The notes under the pieces were generated by a model. It had not been told where the DNA came from and ran no database searches. It saw only the letters and a list, made by a program, of their open reading frames with translations. From contig JAESUZ010002551.1 of the NCBI GenBank assembly GCA_017311185.1, forward strand, positions 3,534,001 through 3,598,000: DNA of 64,000 nucleotides, given 5' to 3'. Position 1 is the stretch's first letter; each line of letters begins with the position of its first letter. Of this stretch, positions 54,116 through 64,000 are shown piece after piece. The stretch comes from Proteles cristata cristata (taxonomy: Eukaryota > Chordata > Mammalia > Carnivora > Hyaenidae). Made by a program: the position numbers and the translations under genes.

Positions 54116-56144
54116 ATAAAGTCTTTTCAGGGAAAACTAAAGCATAGTCATGCTCTGCAACATTAAAAACATTAGTATCAAGTTGTGATTGCTCTTTTCT
54201 GTTTGACTTATTAATGTGTTTTAAGTGGCATCATTTTACTATTATATTTTACAGTTAAGCCATTTTAATATAATGAAATATAAAGGTGGGCAATGAGCAG
54301 GACAAAAAAAGGTTATGTTATGAAAGCGAAAATTAAGGAAGAAGAGGTTTCTGTTGGCAGGATGATGGTAAAGTGGAATAAAAATCAACTCTACCATACA
54401 GGGAGCTGGATTAGATCTTGAATGCTTTGTGTTACATGAGTAGAAAAGAATGATCCCTCTGAATACTTCATAACAGCTGAGGTGAGTGAGTGTTGCTGCA
54501 ATGGTATCTGGAAAATGCAATCAGTGTTTCTGAAGCCAGCATCTATTTATCTTAAATTAATCATTTTCTGAGTAAGTAGATGATAATCCCAGTACTGGAT
54601 GCTGGTATCTTTTTATTCATGGCACAGTTATAACTGGTGCTTTCTTAGATTAGTGGGCTAGAAGTATGGAGGATCTCCAGCTGTAACTCTTTTATAGGAT
54701 GATGGACTGCTTTTCTGATTTTTCAGCACTATTTTTGGACTGGAATCAGTAAATAATTGTGGTTTTTTTGTTTGTTTGTTTGTTTGTTTGTTTTAAATCC
54801 TTGACCACAGTTAAGTCTCTTTTTACCTTTCTGCTCTGGGAAGGGTATAAGCAAGATGTTCTAAATATAAGGCAATATTTTTACTTTTTCTTGTTCACTA
54901 TTAAATTCTCTAGTCCACAGAATTCCCATAACTGAAGTGAAAAAGGCTCTGCTAAGGCACTAAAACTCTCTGGGTGTCAGGACCCTGCTGTCAAGGCAAG
55001 TCGCAGGCTGAAGGGCAGTGTGACAGCTCTGAGGCCGCTGACCCCATAGGCGCATATGACACCATATCGCAGACGGAGCAGACGAGCTTCCCCTTAAATA
55101 CACTCTCTTTCTTTCTTCCAAAAGGTAGGCTGGAGAAGTGGCCTTGTTTTTTAAAAAATAATAAATATGTATGTATTTTTAAAAAGTAGAACTTGTTTCC
55201 TAGGTTGTATTGGTAAGTGTTACATTATCAACTTTCCTGGGATAGAAGGTAGGGTAAGAAGGGATAGAAGGTAGCAAGAAAACGAGGTCTCTGTATCCCC
55301 AAACTGAACAGTTTCCCAGTAATTTAGCCTTCTTTTCACTCCTGCTTTATGTTTCCAAGATATATGTGAATACACACACAGTTGTCAGGGGAAAGACTTT
55401 AGATGTTATGACTGCTAGCTGTGAGAAAGACACAAAACTCAATGAGATGTTGTGTAATACAGATAGGAATTGTAGTCCTAACGGGAAGAAAGAATCTAAA
55501 AAAACAATCAGAACCGAGTGAAACAGAGACTGAACATGTTGGATTTAATCTAGTGATCTAGTTAGTGGGGTGAAAGTTCATCTAACTTAAAAATTAGGTA
55601 AGGATATGAATACATTTGGAATATAAGTCATGTGGCTTTTGAGAGTTTTGAATTCAGCCCTCATTAAGTTTTGAGGTCTCTTTTATAGACTATGAGTAGG
55701 GCTCAAGGTGACCCTTGTGGCGCTGACAAAAATCCCGGCCTCAACTTGGCTGAAATCCCAAATTGACATACAACTTGAACTGAGGAGGGAACCTCAAAAC
55801 TGTTTGTAGTGATATTTCTGCACCATTTATGGATAAAGATCTTTTAACCTTCGAAGATTTATAAGTTACAGTAGAAATATTTAAGAGAATTAAATGTTTA
55901 GCAGCTGTACTTTTTGTGTGAAGACATCTGTGCCTCCTTGATATTTTAAGGATTTCTAAGATCAAAAAGAATATACCCTACCAAGTAACAAGTTGCCTTT
56001 TTAATTCCATCTTAAAATGTGTAATTGAAAATTGATTTAGATTTCTAGATGGATTTGCTTTGAATTGAATATCTTACCAAGTTACATAAAATATTGAGAA
56101 CATTAAGATATTATGTATGTATATGTAATCTGCTATCATCTTTG
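54116..56144. other. AT-rich intron, nothing recognised
   Basis: About 2 kb holding a (TTTG)n run at 54,763-54,794 and a GGGATAGAAGGTAG unit repeated at 55,239 and 55,261. No exon or RNA gene. Confidence 0.4.
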
Positions 56145-56198
56145 TACCTACCTACCTACCTACCTACCTACCTACTTACCTACCTACCTACCTACCTA
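56145..56198. repeat. (TACC)n microsatellite
   Basis: Thirteen tetranucleotide units with one TACT variant. Confidence 0.97.
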
Positions 56199-56566
56199 AT
56201 CAAATCTTTCAGTTTGTCAGATGAGCATTTTTTCAAGGAATGTACCTTGAAAAGAAAAAAATTTTAAGTAGGGCAGTGATCAATTAAAATCTCCCAATAA
56301 GGTACTGTTAAAATATGCTAGACTAATAATTTATAAATTGATGATGAAAGCTTAAGGTTAAGGTAAGTTCTTGCATTTGCAACTTTAACAAGTTTAATGC
56401 TAAGCTTTAAAACCAAAGTGAACCTACAAATTGTCTTTTCAATGCATTAAACCTTTTCTTTCAAGGCCACAGAAACACCTTTGATTGACAAGGTTGATTG
56501 ACCTTGTTCCTTATCTGAACGTGAGGAGGTAACAGTCATCACGCAGTTAAGAACAGATGCCTCCTG

Positions 56567-56785
56567 GGGCGCCTGGGTGGCTTAGTCGGTTAAGCGTCTG
56601 ACTTTCACTTAGGTCATGAGCTCGCGGTTCGTGGGTTCGAGCCCGCCGGGCTCTGTGCTGACTGCCAGCTCGGAGCCTGGAGCCTGTTTCAGTCTGTGGC
56701 TCCCTCTCTCTCTGACCCTCCCCTGCTCACGCTCTCTCTCTCTCTCCTAGAAATAAAAATAAAAGAACATTTAAAAAAAAAAAAA
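56567..56785 (+). mobile_element. Carnivore SINE, young subfamily
   Basis: Head GGGCGCCTGGGTGGCTTAGT, GCTCGCGGTTCGTGGGTTCG, GTGCTGACTGCCAGCTCGGA, CT-rich tract, and a long A tail. A perfect 18-base duplication AAGAACAGATGCCTCCTG flanks it (56,549-56,566 and 56,786-56,803). Confidence 0.97.
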
Positions 56786-56984
56786 AAGAACAGATGCCTC
56801 CTGCACAGATGTTCTCAGCCTCCCTGCTCCCTCTGGCAGTGAAAGGTTTCCATCCCGAATAATGGTGGTCAGCCCTGCCTCTCAGAGATGAAGGCTTAAC
56901 AGTGTGGAACCTGAGAAATGGTTTGCATGCATTCTGGCCAGGTGTCCGCTCCTTTATTATTTTATATGACACAGGTGTATTCAT

Positions 56985-57210
56985 TTTTTAAGTTTATTTA
57001 TTTTGAGAGAGAGAGAGCGCGCGCGCACGCGAGGACGTGTGCAGGCGCAGGTTGGGGAAGGGCAGAGTCCGTGAGAGAGAGAATCCCAAGCAGGCTCTGT
57101 GTGGTCAGCACAGAGTTTGGTGCAAGGCTCAGATTCACAAACCTTGAGATTATGACCTGAGCTGGAAATCAAGAGTCAGTAGCTTAACCGACTGAACCGT
57201 CCAGGCTCCC
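56985..57210 (-). mobile_element. Carnivore SINE (SINEC)
   Basis: Reverse copy: TTATTTATTTTGAGAGAGAG, a CGCGCGCGCACGCG stretch, GAATCCCAAGCAGGCTCTGT and TTAACCGACTGAACCGTCCA. Its GAATCCCAAGCAGG body resembles the copies at 6295 and 58,475 and marks an older subfamily. Confidence 0.93.
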
Positions 57211-57214
57211 TGTT

Positions 57215-57700
57215 GAATACATTTTTTATAGACAATTTAGAAAGCAAAAGTAACAAATAAGATGATATTCACCATAACCTCAATCCGGAAAAAATAATAT
57301 TTTCGTGTTTCTCTTCTGTAATTGAAGTTGTGTGTAGCTATGTGTTTAGTTTAACATGTAATGAGTTTTATTTAACAATCCATGATGGTGTTACACACAT
57401 TCATATACTCATGCTTTATTCACCTTCTGCTATAGTTATGGCTTTATCGCCTAATGATATATCATGAATGCACTTTGGGGTAACACTATCCTAAAATGTA
57501 TATTGATGTGTTTTAAAAAGCTTGTGTAAAAGTATATAAAAAGTATTAATAAAACATAAAATGCGGCTATGGAATTATGTTTAATGGCTGCATACAGTCT
57601 AATGGTCAGATGCATTTTTTAACCTGTCCCTACTCTTGAGCATCCTTAAACATTTTTGAATCTTCATTTTTGTTAATTTATTTTGCAATTTCATTAAGGT
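57215..57700 (-). mobile_element. Possible old LINE 3' relic
   Basis: ATATTCACCATAACCTCAAT, GATATATCATGAATGCACTT and GTTTAATGGCTGCATACAGT recall an old mammalian LINE 3' end read backwards. Family not certain. Confidence 0.45.
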
Positions 57701-57914
57701 AATTCCAGATATGAAATATCTTGCAGAGTGGTTATGTATTTTGTAAGGATTGAGACACATATTATACCCAGTTACCCTCCAGAAATATGAGCCAATTAAT
57801 GCCCAGGCCTTAGTAGTTAAATTCAGAATTTATTCAAAACTAGGTTATAAGAAAGAAATCTCTAACTCTTGGGATAAACTGAGAAGCCCATCAAAATGAG
57901 AGTGCCACATCTCA

Positions 57915-58086
57915 GAAGGTTTAAAATTTTTTTTGAGATTTATTTGAGAGAGCAGTGGTAGTGAGAGAGGTAGAGAAACTGGGGGTGAAAGCACAGAGCC
58001 CAGAGACTATCCCACAAATGGAAGATTGTGACCAGAGCCGCAATCAGGAGTCAGATGTTTAACCAACTGAGCCACCCAGCCTCCCC
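57915..58086 (-). mobile_element. Diverged carnivore SINE
   Basis: GAGATTTATTTGAGAGAG, AAGCACAGAGCCCAGAGA and TTAACCAACTGAGCCACCCA in reverse order of the SINEC body, with the middle partly deleted. Confidence 0.85.
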
Positions 58087-58451
58087 TAAAATTTCTTTTT
58101 TAAATAAAAAGGTGTGAGATGCTGTTGTATTAATTCCGACCAAATTCAGCACAGCCCTTACCATTACATTGGGGCTTTGCCTTGCGGTTGTCAGAAATAC
58201 ACGGTTTAAAACTTTCTGATTACTATATTAGGCAATGATCTCTTTTGTTGATGTGTTCTGAGTACCCTGAAGATCTCTCTTTCTCCACTACTGCTGTTAT
58301 AGTAGTCTCTACCAGAATAATTGAAATCAGGTGGGAGTGATAACAGTTTTCCTTACTCAACAAAGACAGATTTCATAGTAGCCAGTAATCTATCCCTATG
58401 AGTCTAAGGAAGAATGATTTTCATCCAGTTTATTTTATTTTACTCTATTTT

Positions 58452-58664
58452 TAAATTAATTAATTAATTAATTAATTATTCTCAATTTATTTCTTTATTT
58501 TGAGACAGAGACAGCATGAGTGGGTGAGGGGCAGGGAGAAGGGAGACAGAGAATCCCAAGGAGACTCTGTGCCATCAGCACAGAGCCTGATGTGTGACTT
58601 GAACCCATGAAGCTGTGAGACCGTGCCCTGAGGTGCTTAACCAACTGAGTCACCCAGGTGCCCT
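58452..58664 (-). mobile_element. Carnivore SINE with (TTAA)n run
   Basis: A (TTAA)n run at 58,452-58,478 leads into TTATTTTGAGACAGAGACAG, GAATCCCAAGGAGACTCTGT and ACCAACTGAGTCACCCAGGT, a reverse, older SINEC copy. Confidence 0.9.
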
Positions 58665-58775
58665 CTCACCCATCTTAAGGCAATTGACCTTTATCCATTC
58701 CAAAAGGTGTTTAATTTTTTCTATAAAATTTCCAATAATATAGTACCCACTACTTACATTAAAAACAGGTGTGCA

Positions 58776-59243
58776 CCTTACACCCATTAGGAAGGCTACT
58801 ATTAAAAAAACAACCTATTCAGGTCCTCTACCCATTTTTAAAATCAGATTATTTGTTGTTTTACTGTTGAGTTTTATGAGTTCTTTATATATTTTGGATA
58901 TTAACCCTTTATTAAATACATTATTTGCAAATATCTTCTTTCATTCAGAAGGTTGCCCTTTTTGTTACGTGGTATGTTGACGGTTTCCTTTGCTGTGCAA
59001 AAGATTTTCAGTTTGATATAATTCCGATTGTTTTGTTTTACTTTTGTTGCCCTTGGCTGAGAAGACAGATCCCCTGAAATATTGTTAAGATGTCCAATAG
59101 TTTACTGCCTATGATATTTTAGCATTTTTATGGTTTTATTAGGTCTTACATTTAAGTCTCTGATTCATTTTGAGTTTATTTTTGTATGTGGTATAAGAAA
59201 GTGGTCTCATTTCATTCTTTTTTATGTGGCTGTCTAGTTTTTC
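58776..59243 (-). mobile_element. LINE-1 ORF2 3' fragment
   Basis: The plus strand is the reverse of L1 ORF2 C-terminal sequence: TATATATTTTGGATATTAAC, TCCTTTGCTGTGCAAAAGAT, TTAGGTCTTACATTTAAGTC and TGTGGTATAAGAAAGTGGTC. Frames are broken. It is the same region of L1 as the plus-strand relic at 5850-7095, in the opposite orientation. Confidence 0.85.
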
Positions 59244-59303
59244 ATGACCTGAATCAAAATTAAGAGTTGGATGCTTAACCAACTGAGCTATGCAGGCGCT
59301 TCC
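59244..59303 (-). mobile_element. SINE head fragment
   Basis: CATGACCTGAATCAAAATTA and ACCAACTGAGCTATGCAGGC are the tRNA-like head of a SINEC in reverse, joined directly to the L1 relic. The rest of the SINE is absent. Confidence 0.85.
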
Positions 59304-59589
59304 CAAACCATTATTATTCTGAAGTACAAAGTGTGCTATGTAACCTTCTTGGTTATGTGTTATTTGTTTTTAATGTTTATATATGTTTAAGTGTATGTAT
59401 GTTTCTGTGTGTATAATGTATTTTATAAGCATTTTATATGTTTACAAAGACTTAAATCAGTCTCTCATTTTTTTGCTTACTCACACACACGCATGCACAT
59501 GCATCCACACATGCACATGTTAATGGTGATTTACCTGCATTTTTCACCCTATAAGATTATAATAAGGTTAAATCAAAGCAACTTAGTTT

Positions 59590-59812
59590 GTTGAAAAGAG
59601 CATGCATTTCACATGAATACAAGTTTGGATCCAGATCTTGCCTTTATTTTTTGTTATAACTAGATCCTTAAACTATGAATTAAATATCTTAGATAATTTT
59701 CTAATTTTTAAAATGGGAATGGCAATGCCTACCTAGAATTGGTATATAGAACAAGACTTAATATTAATTGCCTCGTGTTATGTCTGACATCCAATAAAAG
59801 TTATGTTTCTTT
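59590..59812 (+). mobile_element. MIR SINE relic
   Basis: GAAAAGAGCATGCATTTCAC, TTGGATCCAGATCTTGCC, TTAAAATGGGAATGGCAATG, then CATCCAATAAAAGTTATG follow the MIR order on the plus strand. Confidence 0.7.
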
Positions 59813-60018
59813 TCCTTCATTCCCTATAGGGAGAATTAAAGTTTTCACTTTTATTTCCTCTTGGTTTCCTTTATTTGCAAAAAAGACTGTCTGGTTCTTA
59901 AATGAAGAAATATGAAAAAATTTGGACAGTAACCTGTTTTTCAACCTCAGCTTTTAGTAGAATGGATTCTGGTTATCTTGTTGGAAATTAAACTTATCCT
60001 GAAGGTTTCTTAGTGAAA

Positions 60019-60049
60019 TATACATACATACATACATACATACGTATGT
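60019..60049. repeat. (CATA)n microsatellite
   Basis: Six or seven tetranucleotide units, ending TACGTATGTA. Confidence 0.95.
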
Positions 60050-60349
60050 AAAACATATAAAATGTTATTGTCTTCTCGTATCCAGACTAAATAAATTCCC
60101 TTAATGTGGCTAATTTTTACACAGAACAATTTCTTCATATTTTTAATATGAACTCTTTTTCCTTTAGCCACCTATGCTATTCACATTATTCTGAAGAAAT
60201 TCAGCATAACAGAATATAACTTGAATAAAAACTAAGTGTAGCAAATTGGCTTACTGTATTAAATACTAGAAAACCAGTACAGTTTTTCAAGCTAAACTCT
60301 TTTCTTTTTAGGCTATAAGTTAAAAATATTGTCAGGATAGGTTATTATT

Positions 60350-60580
60350 AATAAATTAATCAAATCAATTATGTTATGGGATAATATATTTTTGATTTAT
60401 ATATAAGCATATAAATTATTAATATATTTATATATTATTGTGTAACATATTATGGTATTACATTATATATTATATAATGTTCATTATATATGTCATACAC
60501 AATTATATACATTATATTATATATTAAATAATCATACATACAGTGTATTTTTATATTATATGTTACTAACATATATATGT
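60350..60580. repeat. Very AT-rich, palindrome-rich tract
   Basis: About 230 bases are almost wholly A and T, with many ATATTATATAAT-type near-palindromes. It could be a DNA-unwinding or matrix-attachment type sequence, but that is inference. Confidence 0.7.
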
Positions 60581-61282
60581 TTTGACACAATCTGAAATTT
60601 ATAGAAAAGTTTTTGGGGACCTCTGGCTAGTTCATAGGAATGTGAGCTTCTCTCTCAGAGCCAGCAACTATGAGTCAAATTTTTTTCACATTTGGAATTT
60701 CCCTGGCTTTTTCACTCAGACAACACAAGACCATCAATTTTAAGACTAATTGATTAGTAAATTTAATTATATCTGTAACATTCCTTTGTCCATATAACAG
60801 AACAAATACTCACATATGACACAAATCGCAAGAGCATGTGTGATTTCCAGGGAGTGTGTATATGTGGGGGGCTCACTCTGCCTATCGTGGGAGGGAATTT
60901 AAAACTATTTAAATGTCTAATTCTTCATCAAATTTAGATTTACTTATTTTCTAATTTATGTCCGTATGGACTCCTGGATTCCTTTTTTATCCGTTACTGC
61001 TGTATTACTTGTTACCATCCCACATTTGGCCATAGGAACACTTGCAAGCTGACTACTGTACACTTTTGACATGTTCCCCTCCTTGCTTTCTGGCACAGTG
61101 GATACTTTCTCTTGTACTTTACCTACCCCCAGCCCTTCCATCTGCTTTTTTTTTTTTTTTTTAAAGAACCCTCATCTCTTTTAGTCTAGAATGATATTTA
61201 GAAGTTAGTCTTTGGGTACTAGGTTGCTACTGAGTTAAAACTGATTCTAGTTCCTTCTCAGTGGACAGTTTACACGCGGGCG

Positions 61283-61314
<32 letters not shown>

Positions 61315-61600
61315 CACACACACACATACACAATCTCTATATATTGAAAACCATCAGTTCAATACCTCCAGTTCTACTTAAAAGTGTGTAGGGTGCATTC
61401 TAGTCTTCTCTCTTTCCATATTTGTAACACACTTAACAGTAAGAAACCCGGTGCCCTCTTTCATGTACATTGCTGATTCACCATCTCGCGCTTCATCATT
61501 CCCTTAAGAGCTGCCCTCTGCTTAGGTGGTTAGCACTTCCCCCACCTGACGACTTTATGACTGGATTCTCCATAAAGGCAAAGCATAAAGAGAAGATTAT
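60581..61600. other. Intron with (CA)n, otherwise nothing recognised
   Basis: An 18-base T run lies near 61,147 and a long CA microsatellite at 61,280-61,332 with CG and TA variants. No exon or RNA gene. Confidence 0.5.
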
Positions 61601-61604
61601 TGTT

Positions 61605-61815
61605 GTTTATTTAAAACACTTTCATTATAATTACCTATAAGAAAATTACCTTTTATTTTAGAATAGTTTTAGGTTTATGGAAAAATTGCAAAGAGAGTGG
61701 AGAGAGTTCTTTCATTCCCTGCACTCAATTTACCTGTTGCTAAGATCTTACATTAGTGTGATACCTTTGTCACAACTAACGAACCAATGTTGACACACTT
61801 TTATCAAATAAAGTC
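61605..61815 (-). mobile_element. Old LINE-1 3' UTR relic
   Basis: AATAGTTTTAGGTTTATGGA, AAAATTGCAAAGAGAGTGGA and AATGTTGACACACTTTTATC follow the reverse of an L1M-type 3' untranslated region. Confidence 0.7.
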
Positions 61816-62749
61816 CACCCCTGATTAACATTTCTAGAAACATTTTCGAAGGGGAGAGAAGGATTTTATCCATGTGTCTTCAATTTAATCTTTATCTTCA
61901 CTGCAATTTCTCCCACAGGACTCAATTGTTATTCAAATAGAAGAAAACTAAAATTGCTGGGGTGTTAGGAATTCCCTTGGAGATCATCCTCCTTATTTAT
62001 AGGTTTTCTGGTGTTTTGCTATAGCAACCTATTATCTGTACCCAGCATGCTTTTTAAACTTGCATTTTTATATAAGGTAATCTGAGGAGATAAGGTCTAT
62101 AAAGTGCCTGGCACAGTGCCCAGGCCACTTTATTCATCAGGCACCAGAGGCACAGGGTTAGGGGACTGTAGGTTTTTCAGTGGCCTGAAAAAAATGTTGA
62201 GACCAAGAAAAGAATCATTCCCTGGAAACTATGAAAAGAAAATGGCAAAATCTAAATGAATAAATGCTTTCTTAAATGTCTATGAAGCATAACATTATGT
62301 CAACTTCATGAGTTGTTAAATTTAGGATTCATAAAAATGTCATTATATTTGAAAACAATCTGTAGGTTAGATTTTCTACAAAATGATTGCTGCAAAATCA
62401 GAGCTTATCCTAATTAAATGAATAACTTATAGCCAATCATTTGGAAAGCAAAGTGATAACAGTAATTATGTCTTTTTTTGTTTCTAGGAAAAATTATTTT
62501 AATGTGGGATGGGAAAGAATTATAATACATTTGTTAGAATACCTGTGATAATCATAGAAGTTTCCCCTAGTATATAGTGAGTGATTGGCAAACCTTACTA
62601 CTTCCCTTTCCTTCTTTCTGTTTGAAGAAATACTTTGTTTCAGGGAGAATAATGGGTTGATGATGTAGACAATACATTTATTGCAAATTGTAACAGGAGA
62701 TTAGGCGATTTTAATTCATTTTCAGGAGATTCTAAAATGGATAGAGTGA

Positions 62750-62960
62750 GAAGAAAGCTGAATTTTTAGTCAGAAACACAGGGCGACTTCCTTCTCAGCC
62801 ACTTCATTTCTCCTAAATATCAGGATGCTCTGTCGTGTCTCTGACTTTCCATTGTATCATCTGTAAAATGGGTATAATAATTGTATTTGTGCATCTGTAT
62901 TTGAGTAATATTTGTGAAATCACTTAGTGAACATTAGGTCTATCAAAATATTAAATAAAA
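62750..62960 (+). mobile_element. MIR SINE relic
   Basis: TTCCATTGTATCATCTGTAA, AATGGGTATAATAATTGTAT, then a CACTTAGTGAACATTAGG region match MIR on the plus strand. Confidence 0.75.
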
Positions 62961-63283
62961 TTGCTGACCATGATACTTATTATTGGTACTGGCAGTTGTT
63001 TATTTAGATGTCAGAAATGAGGTGGACATAATCCGAACATGTAAGGCTCTTCACTTAGTTTTAAACATCAGCATTTGCGAAAACAAACCTTGTGTTGGTA
63101 AAGAGCAAGAAGAGACATTCGAATACTTGGCTTTATTCTCTCTACTGCCCACTGTGGTGCTCTTTGACAGTGTGTCCTCACTTTCTCTGTCTCCTTCAAT
63201 TATTCTTGGTTCCAAGAACAGTGAGGCATCTCAGACATTTTAGGACTGACACCATTTGATGGATCCCATCAACTTCTGCTGCT

Positions 63284-63437
63284 GTATTAGAAGATACATG
63301 CACCTACAACACTACATCCTTACTGACCTATGACAGGGACCCAAAAGTGCTTTGTCTTTTGTATTAGAAGATACACGCACCTAGGACACTACATCCTTAC
63401 TGACCTATGACAGGGACCCAAAAGTACTTTGTCTTTA
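63284..63437. repeat. 77-bp tandem duplication, two copies
   Basis: Copies at 63,284-63,360 and 63,361-63,437 start GTATTAGAAGATACA and share GACCTATGACAGGGACCC. By direct comparison they differ at five of 77 positions, with no gaps. The unit matches no repeat family I know. Confidence 0.95.
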
Positions 63438-64000
63438 CACTTTCTCATAAGTTGTAAAAAATCTATAAAGATGGAAAAACTCTATTAGAAATTTTCCCCC
63501 TGAACAATTATATGAAGCACATAAGATTCTAGGTAGAAAGTCATTATAAAAATCTATAAATAAATAAAGAAAGAAAGAAGTTCTGTTCTCCAATAAGCCT
63601 AGCAAAATTGTTCTGAAGACTGGAAGGAAGTGTGATTCCCCTGCTTAACTGACAGTCTGGCATTTATTGAAGACTGCTCAAAATGGTTAACCCATATGTT
63701 TTGGCAATGTCAACAAACCAATCCAAGTTTGTTCAGGAAGTACGGTTGGTCCTGTTTAGCATTTTGAAGATTCTCTAGATATTTTCTGAACTTAGTGCTA
63801 TTTTAGATTTTTTAGTGAAGACTCTCCCAAATGTAGGAAAGGACAAAGTAATAAAGACTTTTTTTCTAAATATTTTTTAGCAGGTTAGGTAAGACCTGAA
63901 ATGAAAGTTTTCCTTAGTTACAAAATAATTTAAGAACTCTAAGTTGGGCATATAGATTCATACTTGGTGGCTTGTTTTGCAACATGAAAGCAGCCCATAC
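63438..64000. other. Intron, nothing recognised
   Basis: AT-rich end of the window. No exon, RNA gene or clear repeat. Confidence 0.4.

Overview
This is nuclear DNA of a mammalian carnivore, most likely a cat (Felidae). About twenty copies of a tRNA-Lys-derived carnivore SINE are present. Their body has the felid form: a GCCTGGGTGGCTCAGT head, a GGTTCGTGGGTTCGA B-box region, a CT-rich middle and an AAATAAA-type tail. Two LINE-1 3' ends of carnivore type, older L2/MIR/MaLR/Tigger repeats, a single CpG island and AT-rich, intron-like sequence fit this. Nothing in the window is prokaryotic or viral.

Layout. Bases 1 to about 10,600 are AT-rich upstream sequence with no supported gene. They hold LINE-1 pieces, an MLT1-like LTR, MIR/L2 relics and several SINEs, some nested. 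Bases about 10,640-11,660 form a strong CpG island with GC boxes, a CTCF-like site and a 70-codon upstream reading frame. The first coding exon of ZNF804B follows at 11,662-11,769 (36 residues, [20 protein letters not shown]...), closed by a GT splice donor. The rest of the window, 11,770-64,000, is the start of ZNF804B intron 1. The exon carrying the C2H2 zinc finger is not in the window.

One complete gene lies inside this intron on the opposite strand: TEX47 (formerly C7orf62), with its whole 253-codon reading frame in one exon at 43,171-42,410. The arrangement of TEX47 antisense in ZNF804B intron 1, about 31 kb from the ZNF804B start, matches what I recall of human chromosome 7q21. The TEX47 protein reads like a BLUF-fold protein that has lost the residues used for flavin photochemistry.

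The rest of the intron is repeats and unassigned AT-rich sequence: SINEs on both strands (many with clear target-site duplications), L2 and MIR relics, MaLR-type LTRs, a Tigger-like element, old LINE-1 pieces, many microsatellites and a 77-bp tandem duplication near the right end. I found no RNA gene, CRISPR array or operon-like structure, and no convincing new system. The most useful points are the two real genes and their arrangement, the degenerate BLUF reading of TEX47, the in-frame upstream ORF, the 39-bp Z-DNA-prone tract beside the exon 1 donor, and the young SINE insertions.
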